From: Peribolospora baueri
Taxonomy: Eukaryota > Basidiomycota > Peribolosporomycetes > Peribolosporales > Peribolosporaceae
NCBI GenBank assembly: GCA_029717555.1
Contig: JAMDHS010000048.1
Span: 1-64,000, forward strand
Reading direction: 5' to 3'
Length of the DNA: 64,000 nt
The notes beneath the pieces are model-generated. The model was given only the letters and a program-made list of their open reading frames with translations. It did not search any database and had not been told where the DNA came from. Of this stretch, positions 1 to 10,527 are shown piece after piece. Within the stretch, counting starts at the first letter, position 1, and the number at the start of each line of letters is the position of its first letter. A program made the position numbers and the translations under genes.

Positions 1-207
1 TCAGCGGCGGCCGCTGGCTTATCTCCCTCGTCCGACCCCTCCAAGCCCTTCACGAACGCTTTCCCTTCCTCAAGCTCTAGTCGCGCCATCACCGCGTTCG
101 ACGGCGGCGGCGGCGTCGACGACCTGACCCGGTTCAGTTTATCCCCCCGCTTCGTTCTTCTCGCGTCGTCGTCGCCCGTCGATTGGCTTCTCTCTCCCCT
201 CCGTTGA
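1..207 (+). CDS. Probable 3' end of an upstream gene (partial)
   Basis: Frame +1 is open from the first base to a TGA at 205-207 and reads as a Ser/Ala/Pro-rich tail (for example ITAFDGGGGVDDLTRFSLSP near residues 34-53) with balanced codon use, like other disordered C-termini in this window. No domain is visible and the start lies outside the window. It could also be chance coding of GC-rich DNA; the absence of stops over 68 codons is weak evidence in so GC-rich a sequence. No function is proposed. Confidence 0.35.
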   Translation, partial: SAAAAGLSPSSDPSKPFTNAFPSSSSSRAITAFDGGGGVDDLTRFSLSPRFVLLASSSPVDWLLSPLR

Positions 208-1493
208 TCTGCTCCCACCACCGCGCCGTTTTGTTCTCTCTTGTTGCTCATTCTCTCGAGTTTCGATTCGTCTCCCCGCTCGCTCGCTCGCTACCTTTGT
301 CGTACGTGTAACCTTTCCTTTGTCTGTCTGCCTGTTTTTCTATCTTCCTGTCTGTCTTCCGTCCGTGGTTTTTTGTCGTCTTTTCTTTGGGCGCTCGCCT
401 ACGGACCTTGTCTTCGTTTGTGCGGTCCTGTGCCTGCCCGTGCGCTCGCTTGCTAATACGGGTAGAGAATGGGCAGGCGCGATTTCCAACAGAGAGAGCC
501 CGTTCGAGGGCTGCGACTTGGGGTGTGATGGCGGGTGTGATGGCGGCGAAGACGGATGAAGATGGAGGGTACGTATATAACTTGCAAGGAGCGCTGAGGC
601 GCACGTGACGACAACACGAAGGGAAAGTTGAATGGCCTTCTCCGTTTCGTCCGACGCGGCCCGTCGCGTGCTGAGCTGGGACGCGCGACGAGGGCGCAGG
701 CGAAGAGGAAAGGGATGAATGCCATCGTCGTCCAGCCTGGCATTCATCTTTCTCTTCCACCACCACCACCACCATCACCATCGTCGTCGCCCTCTTTCTG
801 TGACTTCCTCCATCCCTCTCCTCCTCTTTTCCACACTCCTGTCGCCGCCCAGGCCTTCCTCTTCTCCCCTGCGCTCCCACACTACCCCTCCCCTCCTCCC
901 AGAGATACACACATACACGCCGTCATTCCTCCTTCCCTCTACACACTCGTCGTCCTTGCTTGCTCCCTGCTCGCGCCGCCCCCGCCTCTGCCCTTGCCTC
1001 CCTCGCCGTCGCCACCGCGCCCGCGTCGCCCTCTTGTCCTTTCGTGTTTTTTTTTTCTGCCAGTCGGGCTCGAGACTAAAACCATGGCTGGTGTCACAGT
1101 GAGTGTCGTGTCGTGGCGTGTCGTATCGTATCGTGCCGTGTCTTGTCGTGTCGTATCGTGTCGTCGCTCTTCGCGTTCCTCCTCCTTCTCGCCCTCGCTC
1201 TCCTCCCTCCCGTCGTCTATCGCGAACGAAGCGCGTCGCTGCCGTCGCGTCGTCCCTCATTCGCGTGCCCGCGGCGAATTTTCTTTCGCTTTGGCCTGAC
1301 CACTCCGTGTTTCCCGTTCGCGTCCCTCGCTCGCCTCCTCCCTGCCTCGCCCCCTCCCCCTCCTTCCGCCCCCTCTTCCTTCTCCATCATCCTCCGTCCA
1401 CGTCGTTCATCCCGTCCATCGCGACGACGACGACGACAACGCCCACCACCTCCCTCCCACGGCTTTCCTCCCTCAATCCAGACCCGTCGGACC
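208..1493. other. Intergenic region upstream of cyclin B
   Basis: About 1.3 kb with no convincing gene. It is pyrimidine-rich on the + strand, especially 750-1075 and 1300-1440, which is typical of fungal promoters and leaders. A TATA-like TATATAA lies at 574-580, too far from the cyclin ATG to be assigned with confidence. Around 1100-1170 the sequence is an imperfect pentanucleotide repeat built on GTGTC/GTATC/GTCGT. The many short open frames here look like GC-driven shadows. Confidence 0.6.
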
Positions 1494-3513
1494 ATGGCAC
1501 GTCGTGTCCAGGACGAGAATAACACCATACCCACCAGAGCCACACGACAAACCGCAAAGGACGCCGCCGCCTCGAACGGCGCGTCCGCCGTCGGCCCTTC
1601 CAAAGCCGCTGTCGCCTCCTCCGCTTCTTCCATCCCATCCGCCGCCCTCGCCTCCAAGTCCTCTAACATCCCCGCCCGCTCCACCAACGTTCTCGGCACC
1701 CGCAAACGCGCCGCGCTAGGCGACTTGACCAACGCCGGCAAGACAAAGCTCACCACCGCCACCTCAAAGGCCGGTCAAGCGTCCCTCAAGGCTGGTGACA
1801 AGGGCAAGGCCGCCGCCGTCGCCGCTCGCGCTCCGCTCACCACCAAGTCCGCCACCGACGCCAACGGCGCCGCGAGGAAACCGCTCGCTTCGCGCGCCAC
1901 CCGCGCCTCCGTCCAGGCCTCTCGCGCCGATGAGATGGCCGTGGACGACGACGACGCCGCGACTTCGTCTTCGAGGCCCGTCGCGCGTCGCGCCGCGGCC
2001 GCCACTTCGTCAAGGACCGCATCCACCACCAGCAAAGCCTCTGTCGCGACCGCCGCCAGCCGAACGGCCAGGACCGGCGCGCAAGCCGGCATCTCGTCGA
2101 GAAAGAACGCGGCGCGTCCGAAGAGCGCCACCACCGCAGCGCGCGCTCGGCAAGGGCGCGGCGAAGAAGAGACCGTGGAGGGAGAGGCTAACGGCGAGTG
2201 GGAGTATGATGAGGCCGGTGACGTCGGCGAAGAAGGTCGCGTAGCCACCAAGAGGCTCAAGACGGAGAGCGCCAGCATCGACAACGCTGCCACGGCCGAC
2301 CCGTCCGCCACGGGCGCCGCCGGCCCCCAGGTGCGCGCCAAGGACGAGGGGTGGGAGGATCTCGATGCGGAGGACGCCGACGATCCATTGATGGTGGCCG
2401 AGTACGTGAACGACATCTTTGAGTATATGAAAATTCTCGAGGTGCGTTCCTTCTCCTTTCTTCGCCTCTCCCTCGTCCTCCGTTTCATGTCGGACGAATC
2501 CGGTCTGACCTCGACGCGTTTCTCTTTAGGTCAACTCGATGCCCAGCCCGACTTACATGGACCAGCAAAAGGAGCTCGAGTGGAACATGCGTGGCGTCCT
2601 TGTCGACTGGCTCATCGAGGTACACGCCAAATTCCGCTTGCTCCCCGAGACGCTCTTCCTCGCCGTAAACATCGTGGACCGGTTCCTGAGCGTGCGCATC
2701 GTCACTGTCGGCAAATTCCAGCTCGTCGGCGTGACGGCCATGTTCATCGCGGCCAAGTACGAGGAGGTGATCGCGCCGTCCGTGCAGAACTTCCTCTACC
2801 TCGCCGACGGTGGCTACACCGATGACGAGATCCTCGACGCGGAGCGCTATATGCTCACCGTCCTCAACTTTGATCTGAGCTACGCCAACCCGATGAACTT
2901 CCTTCGCCGCATTTCCAAAGCGGACAACTACGACATTCAGACGCGAACTGTCGCAAAGTACTTCATGGAGATCTCCGCTGTCGACTACCGGCTACTCAAG
3001 CACAAGCCCTCGGCGCTCGCCGCCGCCTCTGTCTGGCTCGCCCGGCGCGTGCTCGAGCGCGGCGAGTGGAACGCCAACCTTGTCCACTACTCGGGCTACT
3101 CCGAGGCCGAGCTGCTCAAGACGGCCAACGTCATGCTCGACTACGTCCTTCGCCCCGTCGCCCACGAGTCTTTCTTCAAAAAGTACGCCAGCAAAAAGTT
3201 CATGAAGGCTTCCGCGTACGTGCGCGAATGGGCCAAACGCTGCTACCCAGAAGCGACGGTGCGGGACAGCAGTGACGCCGGAGAGGACCTCGGTATCTTC
3301 AAGGTGGACTTGTTTGTCGAGCTGGGGATCGACGAGCCCGAGTCGTCGGACGAGTCCGACTCGCTCGATTCGCGCTCTCGTCCCGCGCTCTCGCGCAAGA
3401 GGATGGCGGCCGCCGACGGCGGTTCCTCGACTTCTGTCCTCGCCGACACCACGAACCGCCGCGCTCCCGCACGCTCGGCGTCTTCAAGATCTCTCGGCAC
3501 CAAAGCCAAGTGA
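1494..3513 (+). CDS. CLB1: G2/mitotic-specific cyclin B
   Basis: Activates the mitotic cyclin-dependent kinase (Cdc28/Cdk1). Two exons, 1494-2441 and 2530-3513, give 643 residues; the intron has a GTGCGT donor and a TTTAG acceptor and keeps phase. The N-terminal ~300 residues are a low-complexity Ala/Ser/Thr/Lys-rich tail holding a destruction box RxxLxxxxN (RAALGDLTN, residues 72-80), the APC/C degradation signal. The cyclin core begins near 303 (EYVNDIFEYMKILE) and contains the hallmark MRGVLVDWL (336-344), then two cyclin folds with FLSVR, FIAAKYEE and SALAAASVW. The C-terminus is Ser/Asp- and Arg-rich. The start is the first ATG in frame with a purine at -3 (ACC ATG G); in-frame codons upstream are pyrimidine-rich leader. 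A-type and B-type cyclins are close, but fungi have only B-type mitotic cyclins. Confidence 0.95.
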
Positions 3514-3986
3514 TGCCACGTCTTTCTGAGCGCGACGAATCCGACGGATGGAAAGCATCCAAGGATAGACTTTGACGACGGCGCGTGATTTCAGCGGACT
3601 GGAACGAGTCGCGTCCGGGATACTCCCTCTCCGCCTTCCCGTCGTGTTCTTCGTCTCATCTCCCATCGCATGCCACTCCCCAATCTCTTTCCCGCTTCAT
3701 CGGTATCCCGAGCGCTCCTTCATTCCACTCAAGTTTCATTTCTCGTGTACATTCTCCATTGGTCCCGTTTATGTCGTCCTTTCCTCCCTCTCTTTTCGTA
3801 GAAGCTTCCGCTCGGGTATCCATCACTATCGAGACGTGTGGTACACCCCATCCCTCTCCACCTCTCCCTCTCCTCTCCAGGCTACCTAGGTACCTACAAA
3901 CCCCCGCCTCCCGCCTACCACCTTTCCTCAGAAGCTGTCGAGGGCAAGGAAAGCCCGACAGAAGAAAGCAACGTTGTATCATCATA

Positions 3987-4110
3987 CCCATCCATCCATC
4001 AATCCGTCCATCCATCCATCCATCCGTCCATCCATCCATCCGTCCATCCATCCATCCAGCCCATCCATCCATCTGTCCGTCCATTCACCCCATTTGTTCA
4101 CCCTCCGTCC
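3987..4110. repeat. Interrupted (CCAT)n microsatellite
   Basis: CCATCCAT and CCGTCCAT tetramers repeat almost without break, with scattered AATC, GCCC and TCTG variants. The + strand reading would be Ser-Ile-His-Pro repeats, an artefact of the tetramer read through three frames. Confidence 0.9.
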
Positions 4111-4704
4111 ACCATTCCATTTTAAGGACACTCCCACGCCCGTCTTCTTCGTCGTTCCCCATCCCTCATCTTTGTCTCATCCGTCGCGTTCACCTCCGCT
4201 CGCCTTCTTTCCTCCCCCATCACCGTCGAGTCCACCTGAGCTCCAAGTCGAATCAGGTGGCCGGACGTGCCGTAACTAGTTGCAGTCGTATATACACTCC
4301 ACATCATGCCCGGGCAGCGTACACGTCGTCCGTCCCCCCCTCCCTCTACCTTCCTCCCCATCCGCTAGTCGAGTTTGGTCAAATTCAAGGGTCGAGTTTT
4401 TAAGTCCAAGTTCGAGCCCGAGTCCGAGGCGAATGTTGGCCTTTCGCTTCTTTCCTTCCGCTTACCTTTTCTGGTTCTCTGAGACTGATTCACCCCCACG
4501 GTGCGTTTGCTCCGAACCATTTGTCGCCGCCCTTTGCCATATGCTCTACGCCATCATCGCACGGCTCCGCCTTGTACATGGCTTTGTCTCATTCCACCTC
4601 TCTTTCTACACGGTCGCATGAAGCTTCCCGGAGGAGTCAACCCTGGACGTTCCACGTCGGAAGTCGCCGCGTGGATGGATGGCTGAGCTGAGGTAGGAAG
4701 GTCA

Positions 4705-4749
4705 TCACGTGATGATTGAGGGTCGATCGAACCCCCGTCACGTCACGTG
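4705..4749. promoter_or_regulatory. Two CACGTG E-boxes upstream of the FMP52-like gene
   Basis: Palindromic TCACGTGA at 4705-4712 and TCACGTGG at 4743-4750 lie 94-138 bases before the ATG at 4843. CACGTG is the core site of basic helix-loop-helix factors such as Cbf1 and Pho4 in fungi. The spacing to the start codon suits a proximal promoter; which factor binds is not known. Another copy sits at 9938-9943. Confidence 0.45.
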
Positions 4750-4842
4750 GCCTTTTCACCCCTTTAACTACAGCCTCGACTCCCCCCGTTCGAACGCAGC
4801 GCAAACCGCACGACCAGCAGCCCCGTCTAGACTTACGCCCGA

Positions 4843-6592
4843 ATGGCCTCCAACTACAACCCCATCGAGACTACCATTGCGACGCAGACGCAGGCTCCGA
4901 GCAGCGACAAGATGGGCGGCTTGACGGCGCTCATGTGAGTTGTTGTTCGAATTGAATGAAGAAGACCGCTACGAAGCTTGGAAGCGGTCGCTATGGGTCC
5001 GGATGGGAGAGCGTTGGCGGAAGGAAGGAAGGGGTGAGAGGAAGAGATACGTTCGGTCTCCTTCTTTCATGTCCTTCTTGCGCATGGTCTCTGCTCGCGT
5101 CACTAGCACCATCATATGACTTTTGCACAAGCCGATGCATGGCTGGAGGGACGCTCAGAGGGAGAAAATGGCCGTTTGTTTGTTTGTTTGCTTGTTTGTG
5201 CCGATGCACAGGATGCCTGTGCGACTCATATTCCTTTCTTTGTTTGTACGACGCTCACTCGCGTTAATCACCCCGTGCTTAACCGTTCCCGCCTCGTCTC
5301 CGGTACAATTCTTCCTCACCTATTTCCTGCGTGTCCGTACATACCTCTCAAACAGTCTCGGCGCAACCGGCGCAGTGGGCAAGCCGCTCCTCTCCGAGCT
5401 TGTTTCCTCCCCTTGCTTCGTACGCGTGCACGAGGTGGGAAGGAGGCTGTCGTCTCACACCCAGGGCAAAGACCAGGGCTCCTCGGGCGCCGACAACAAG
5501 CTCGTTCAGCACCCTCCGATCGACTTTGATGGCCTTCTGGCCGCTGAATCGTCGGACAACAACCCAGCCGTTGCGACGCTCAAGGACGCGGCCAAGGACG
5601 CCGATGTTGTCTTTGTCACCCTTGGCACCACCAAGGCGAACGCGGGGGGAGCAGAGCAATTCAAGAAGATCGACCGGGACTACGTCGTAAAAGCCGCTCA
5701 GATCGTCGCTGGAGAGGGAAAGAGGTGAGTAAAACTGTGGGCGGGAATGGCGCTGAGAGATATGCGCGATGGGCCATCTGGGCGTCGACTGAGATTGCCG
5801 TAGTAGCGGAAAAGGAATGAAATCGTTATTTGGCTGATTCGAACTGAACACGGTCTTCTTCCCCCTTCATCTTCTTCTTGCCCAGGGTCCTCTACTGCTC
5901 CGCCCAGATGGCCAATTCGTCCTCTTCCTTCCTCTATCCCAGGTGAGTTGATGGGACCGCCAGTACGAACGAGACAATTGGCTTGCCTCGGCTCGAGAGG
6001 CCGCCCCTGCTTCCCCGCCAAGCCCTTTGGCTTCCCTCCCCTTCGCCTTCCTGTCGCTCACTCCCCCTTCTTATTTCACGCCGATGTCGCCGCATTCGCT
6101 AGGTGCAAGGGCGAAACGGAAGAGAGTCTCGCTAGCGCAGGCTTCGACGAGGCCATCATATTTCGACCCGGCTTCCTGGCCCAGGCCGAACGTCCGCAGA
6201 AGCGCTATTTGGAGGAGGCGTTTGGGTGTGTCGACTTTCTTGTCGTGGTCGCTTATGACAAGTGCCTAGACCGACGGGTGAAGAGGTCGCCTTCCCTGCG
6301 TGGGCTGCTCGCTAACCAAACTCTTTATATCTCTACCTCCCCCCGACTGGTCTTTTCCAGCTTCTTCGCCACCAATGTGATCTCCAAAGTAACTGATGGC
6401 GCCGCCATCTCCGTGCAGACGCTCGCTCGGGCGATGCGCATCGCAGGCGAGCAAGGTCTAGCCGGCCTCGACGGTTCCGGGAGGGGCTTGGTGAAGAAGG
6501 ATGAGAGGTTGGAGAAGGTCAAGGCGAAGGGAACGGACGTGGGTGTCGTGGGCAATGCCAGCGCGGTCAAGTTGGGCTCAGCCGCAGCGTGA
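4843..6592 (+). CDS. FMP52: FMP52/HTATIP2-like NAD(P)-binding Rossmann protein
   Basis: An atypical short-chain dehydrogenase-like protein related to yeast mitochondrial Fmp52 and human TIP30/HTATIP2; the substrate of the family is not established. Five exons: 4843-4934, 5356-5724, 5886-5942, 6103-6225, 6361-6592 (290 residues; yeast Fmp52 is about 230). The glycine-rich nucleotide motif GATGAVG follows the first splice junction (LTALI|LGATGAVGKPLL), YPRCKGETEE matches the family's YxxxKG segment with Tyr/Lys, and FRPGFL follows. The N-terminus lacks a clear presequence. Intron 1 is long for this window (421 nt). Intron 4 (6226-6360) is 135 nt and free of stops, so retention would insert 45 residues; I call it an intron because the family aligns across the splice and the read-through segment is unlike it. 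Confidence 0.85.
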
Positions 6593-7023
6593 TCGCCGCG
6601 CGGAGGCCGTCGGGATTCTTCCACCCTTCCGTAGATTCTGCGGACATCTGTCTCCCTCAGAGAAGCCGTGGATGGGGACCACAGTCGTGTTGATCCCCTA
6701 CCTGCCCATTCGCACGCCTTTTCTTTCACCGGTCGAAAATTTACTTAATCGTATATCGAATTCCCAAGTCGTCCCCGCCGTAAGCGTACAGAGTGGGAAG
6801 AGAGAAAAAAGGCGAAAAAACTGCGTGCGCGCCAGCTACAGGTTTGTTACCCATGTTGCGAGGGTGCCCGTGACGAGGCTACAATCGTTCTCACGGACAA
6901 AGCTGTAGGCATGGATGCAAACTGACCGGCTTGGATCGACCTTTTGCGATCGCCAAGTCGCGGCAACCCCAACCCCCCCCCCCCCCCCCCCCCGGCCCCC
7001 TTCGCAACACCGTCAATCCGGCC
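6593..7023. other. Convergent intergenic region
   Basis: Lies between two gene 3' ends (FMP52-like on +, hypothetical on -). Its main feature is a 21-base C run at 6973-6993. No gene is supported. Confidence 0.6.
6973..6993. repeat. Poly(C) homopolymer, 21 bases
   Basis: An uninterrupted run of 21 C just 31 bases beyond the stop codon of the minus-strand gene. Such a run is prone to length error in assembly, so the exact count is uncertain. Confidence 0.85.
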
Positions 7024-9744
7024 TCACCACCCGTTCTGGCTGAGCAAGACCTCCACCGCCTCGGCGATACCGTCATCGAACAACTCGTCGCCGAAGGACG
7101 CGTCGTCGCTCCCGTCTCCTTCCCGGCCTCCGTCTCGATTTTGTTCGCCGTCCCGCTGCTGCTGGTCCCGTTCGGATCGTCCTTCCTCCTCTTCTTGAGA
7201 TTCGGGAAAAAACAGAGGCGGCTCCTTCCTTTTCTTTCCACGCGTCGTCGTCGTCGTCGTCGTCGTTGCCGCTGCGCGCATCTCTGTCGTCCGCACCTCC
7301 AAGTGCGGTGGCGGCAGAGTGACCGAGGAGGACGCGCCGAGATTGCCGACGCCGGCGTCGACTTGGGCGACCGGAGCGGAAACAGGCGCGCGCGTAATGT
7401 GCAAGTGTGGAACGGGGCAGGCCGGCGGCGTAGGGCCGATCGCACCCGCGTCCGATGGTCCGCTGGACTGGACGAGCGGCAGCCGAGGTTGAGGTTGAGG
7501 TTGAGGATAGCAAGGGCCAGGAAGGGCAGCAGGAGAGACAACGACCTTTGACGGCGGACGAAAGCGGTTTAAAGCTGGGCCTGATCCGGCCGCCGTTGCC
7601 GTCGAGGCTGCAGGCGCGGGACTGGGACGTGGACGGCAGAGTCCGGGCTGTCTAACACGGCGGCCCAGCAGCTGGGACGAGGATGACGTCGAGGGCTTTG
7701 GTGCAAATGGAGCCGTTGCGTATGACTTCGTGACGGATTCCGCGGGGGCGGGAGGAGAACCGGGGGGAAGCGCTGGTGCTGGCTGATGAATGTCTGGTGG
7801 ACCTGTCGTTGCTGTTGCCGTCGACCTGTCGCAAGGTCTTGAGAGATGCGGCGCCATTGCTGGACCAGCGACGGAGGCAACCTGTCCTGCAGCCCCTCCC
7901 ACTCCACTTTCACCAGCAACCTCCATCGGCAATGGCTTGACCACCGGAGATGGGGAAGACCCCTGATCGCCGCCGTTACGTGCCGCACCCGTCGACGACG
8001 AGCCTTGGATCATTGTCAGAGTATGAGACGAAGGCGAAAGACCGATTTTAGCAAGCTGAGGAGCGGCGGAGAAGGACGATCCCGGACGGTTCAAGGGGGA
8101 GTTGCGTTTCCTAGCAGAGAGAAGCTTGGACGAAGATGTGGAAGGGAGACCAGACGACGGAGAGCCGGCGGACGTTCCGTTGGCGCCTCGAGGTAGCGCA
8201 CACATCCTTTGCGGCGTCGCGACGGTCGTCGGCGCTGACATGGCGTCAATCCTAGCCGTCTGGGAAGGCTTCCAATCTCCCGCTGTCTGGCCCACCGTCT
8301 CGAGCCCAGGGGCATGAACTACGGACGCCTCTTCGTTGGTCTTGTCCTTGAGAACACGCTCGCACGTCTCGCGCGTCGATGACTTCAATACTCCGACCGC
8401 CGGTGCTTGTGGTTGCGGCCGCGGTGCTTGGCTCAGACCGAGTTCGAGCAGTTCCTCCTCGTCCCATTCCATTTCGTCCACCAAGCCGTCCATCTCCAGC
8501 ATACTCAACTCCATCGCCACGTCCTCCGCCGACAGCGTCTGTCCGAAAACCCTCTTCGAGCGGCCCGTCTCCCCTCGATCCGGACCCGCGTCCGAGCCAA
8601 AGGACGTTCGCCCACCCTTGCTCGCTTCTGGCGCGCTGAGCGTCCGCGCGAGGCTCGTCGAGGGAACGGCCGGGATGTTCGGACATGCAGGAGCCGCCGC
8701 CGCCGAGCGGTTGACTCCTGCAGACGCGTTACCCGAGTTGCGCCGTAGAGACGGGGATCGACCGCCAGCCCCGAGGCGAGAGCCAGCGGAATGAATGGCG
8801 GCCTTTTGTGGACTGGAAGAACGGGCGATCCTGGCGTGTCTTGCTGAAAGCGTTGCTCCATCGGATCCTCTTCTCTCATTGGGAAGCCTATCCCCCATTC
8901 CGGTTTCCATTCCTTCCTTCTCCTCCCGCAGCGAGGTCATCCCCTTCTCAGCCACAACGCTGGCCTCGGTGCCATTCTTGAGGAGCCGAAAGTGAACGTC
9001 CTCGATGAGCTTGAGCAACGTCGCACTCGGCGCGCCGTCCCTGATCGCTTCCGGGCCACCTCCTCTTCCCTTGCCCTTGCCCTTGCCCTTGCCCTTGCCC
9101 TTCCCGCCCTTCACCGTCCCTCGAGAGCGCCGACTCCTCTTCGCCCTCGCGCCTCCCCCCGCCGCCGCAGAAGCCGAAGACGGCCCGGCATCGTTCGCGC
9201 TCGCCGACCGCTTCCAGCCCCTCTTGCCGCCGCCGCCGCCGTCCCCGCCGACGCCGACGCCAATTCCGATTGCGAAAGGATCGGACAGCGGACCGAACGC
9301 ATCCCATTCGGTAGACGGTCCAGCGCGGCCGTCATGGGCACCTCCTCTGGCGTACGACAAAGGCGCGGGTGCGAGCGCAAAGTCATGCGCGATGGTAGTC
9401 GATTGCAGAAAAGCACCGTATGGACTCCTTCCCTTCTCTCCTCCTCCTCCTCCTTCTCCTTCTCCTTCTCCTTCTCCTACGCCCGGCGCCCACCGAGCGG
9501 GCCGTTTCGAAGGGGTACCGAGATTGACGTCGTCGCGCGCCTGGGCCCGGGCGCGGGCGCGGGCGGTAACGCTACCGAGAAGACCCCGAACGTCCCCGGG
9601 CGACTGGGAAGGCCCAGGTCCCCAGAAGACGCGGCCGTCGTTCCGCGCCGCCGACGCCGATGTCGCCCCTGCTTGCTGGCTCGACGACGGCTGGGAGTGC
9701 GGGGAGGAGGCGGGGCCGAAGAGCGCTGACATGGACATGGACAT
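7024..9744 (-). CDS. Hypothetical 906-residue disordered protein
   Basis: Single open exon; the first ATG is at 9744 (reading MSMSMSALFG), since the frame continues upstream only through non-ATG codons. I recognise no domain. Visible parts: a (Lys-Gly)n stretch near residues 215-228 and a Gly/Glu repeat near 95, both from hexamer DNA repeats; a possibly ordered, amphipathic segment near 241-265 (LLKLIEDVHFRLLKNGTEAS); an acidic-hydrophobic patch near 410-438 (MELSMLEMDGLVDEMEWDEE) resembling an activation or docking segment; a basic KKRKEP then LFFPESQEEEE near 846; and the C-terminus ending LLSQNGW. SQ motifs recur. Composition suggests a nuclear protein, which is inference. Nothing in the context indicates a role. 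Confidence 0.6.
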   Translation of the reverse strand: MSMSMSALFGPASSPHSQPSSSQQAGATSASAARNDGRVFWGPGPSQSPGDVRGLLGSVTARARARAQARDDVNLGTPSKRPARWAPGVGEGEGEGEGGGGGEKGRSPYGAFLQSTTIAHDFALAPAPLSYARGGAHDGRAGPSTEWDAFGPLSDPFAIGIGVGVGGDGGGGGKRGWKRSASANDAGPSSASAAAGGGARAKRSRRSRGTVKGGKGKGKGKGKGKGRGGGPEAIRDGAPSATLLKLIEDVHFRLLKNGTEASVVAEKGMTSLREEKEGMETGMGDRLPNERRGSDGATLSARHARIARSSSPQKAAIHSAGSRLGAGGRSPSLRRNSGNASAGVNRSAAAAPACPNIPAVPSTSLARTLSAPEASKGGRTSFGSDAGPDRGETGRSKRVFGQTLSAEDVAMELSMLEMDGLVDEMEWDEEELLELGLSQAPRPQPQAPAVGVLKSSTRETCERVLKDKTNEEASVVHAPGLETVGQTAGDWKPSQTARIDAMSAPTTVATPQRMCALPRGANGTSAGSPSSGLPSTSSSKLLSARKRNSPLNRPGSSFSAAPQLAKIGLSPSSHTLTMIQGSSSTGAARNGGDQGSSPSPVVKPLPMEVAGESGVGGAAGQVASVAGPAMAPHLSRPCDRSTATATTGPPDIHQPAPALPPGSPPAPAESVTKSYATAPFAPKPSTSSSSQLLGRRVRQPGLCRPRPSPAPAASTATAAGSGPALNRFRPPSKVVVSPAALPGPCYPQPQPQPRLPLVQSSGPSDAGAIGPTPPACPVPHLHITRAPVSAPVAQVDAGVGNLGASSSVTLPPPHLEVRTTEMRAAATTTTTTTTRGKKRKEPPLFFPESQEEEEGRSERDQQQRDGEQNRDGGREGDGSDDASFGDELFDDGIAEAVEVLLSQNGW

Positions 9745-10527
9745 GGTTGTGTTGGTGGTTGGTGGTTGGCTCGGGTCAAGAATGCGCCGCACAAGCGTGC
9801 CGTGCCATTGAAGCGCCGACTGGCTTTGGCTCTCGTCCTCGTCCAGTTAGATAGAGCTCGACCGTCGTCGTCGTCGTCGCTGTCGTCGTCGAATCCTCAG
9901 ATCGGGACATGCAGCGACGCGTCCCATCGCTTCCTGTCACGTGATTTTCGAGTTGACCCGATTTCTACGCTTCTCGTGCGCCCGCCGCGAAGACGAAGAC
10001 GCTCACGACGAGCCGGGCATCTATCTCTTCTGCAGATGGGGGCGACGAGCGAACGAACGACGGACAAGGAACGGTGTCGTATTTGTGTAGCGCGATGTTA
10101 CATGGAGCGCAACATGTAGAGAGACGGTGGGACTGACAGGCGGAGCTGCGGACGTCGGTGTGGGTGTGGGGCGATCGAACCGAATCGAATCGATGTGGAC
10201 ACTTATGGGATGGACGGCGGGAGGGAACAAGGACAGGGGGAGCTGATGCGATAATGTAGGGCAAGAGGACGGTAGAGCGGGCGAAAGCTGTACAGCGGGC
10301 GTCGGGCGAGGAGGGCAGAGCGAACGGCGTACGAAATGGGGAAGTAACGGGGTAGGCAGGGAAAGAAGAGGTTGAGAATGCGACGTGGGAAGGTGGTGGC
10401 GACGGAAGGGATGTACAGAAAGGGCACAGGCCGGCTGACCGACTGCGCGAGGTGAGCGAGCGAAACGACGACGACGCGACGACGACAGCAACAAGACGAC
10501 AACGACAGCGACGAGCCACGGCGTCGA
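9745..10527. other. Intergenic region, promoter of the 906-residue gene
   Basis: 783 bases between a minus-strand start and the stop of GSY1. It carries a CACGTG box at 9938-9943 in TCACGTGA context, about 195 bases upstream of the ATG, and GAATCGAATCGAT-like short repeats near 10178. No gene is supported. Confidence 0.5.

Larger units (their letters stand above)
3514..4842. other. Intergenic region between cyclin B and the FMP52-like gene
   Basis: About 1.3 kb containing the cyclin 3' flank, a CCAT microsatellite (3987-4110) and the promoter of the next gene with two CACGTG boxes near 4706-4749. No open frame here has protein-like composition. Confidence 0.6.

Noticed and set aside
775-1260. 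Arg/Glu-rich minus-strand protein upstream of cyclin
   Set aside because: It is the shadow of pyrimidine-rich promoter DNA and the GTCGT repeat; no domain and no splice support.
3987-4110. Ser-Ile-His-Pro repeat protein
   Set aside because: It is a CCAT tetranucleotide microsatellite readable in all frames.
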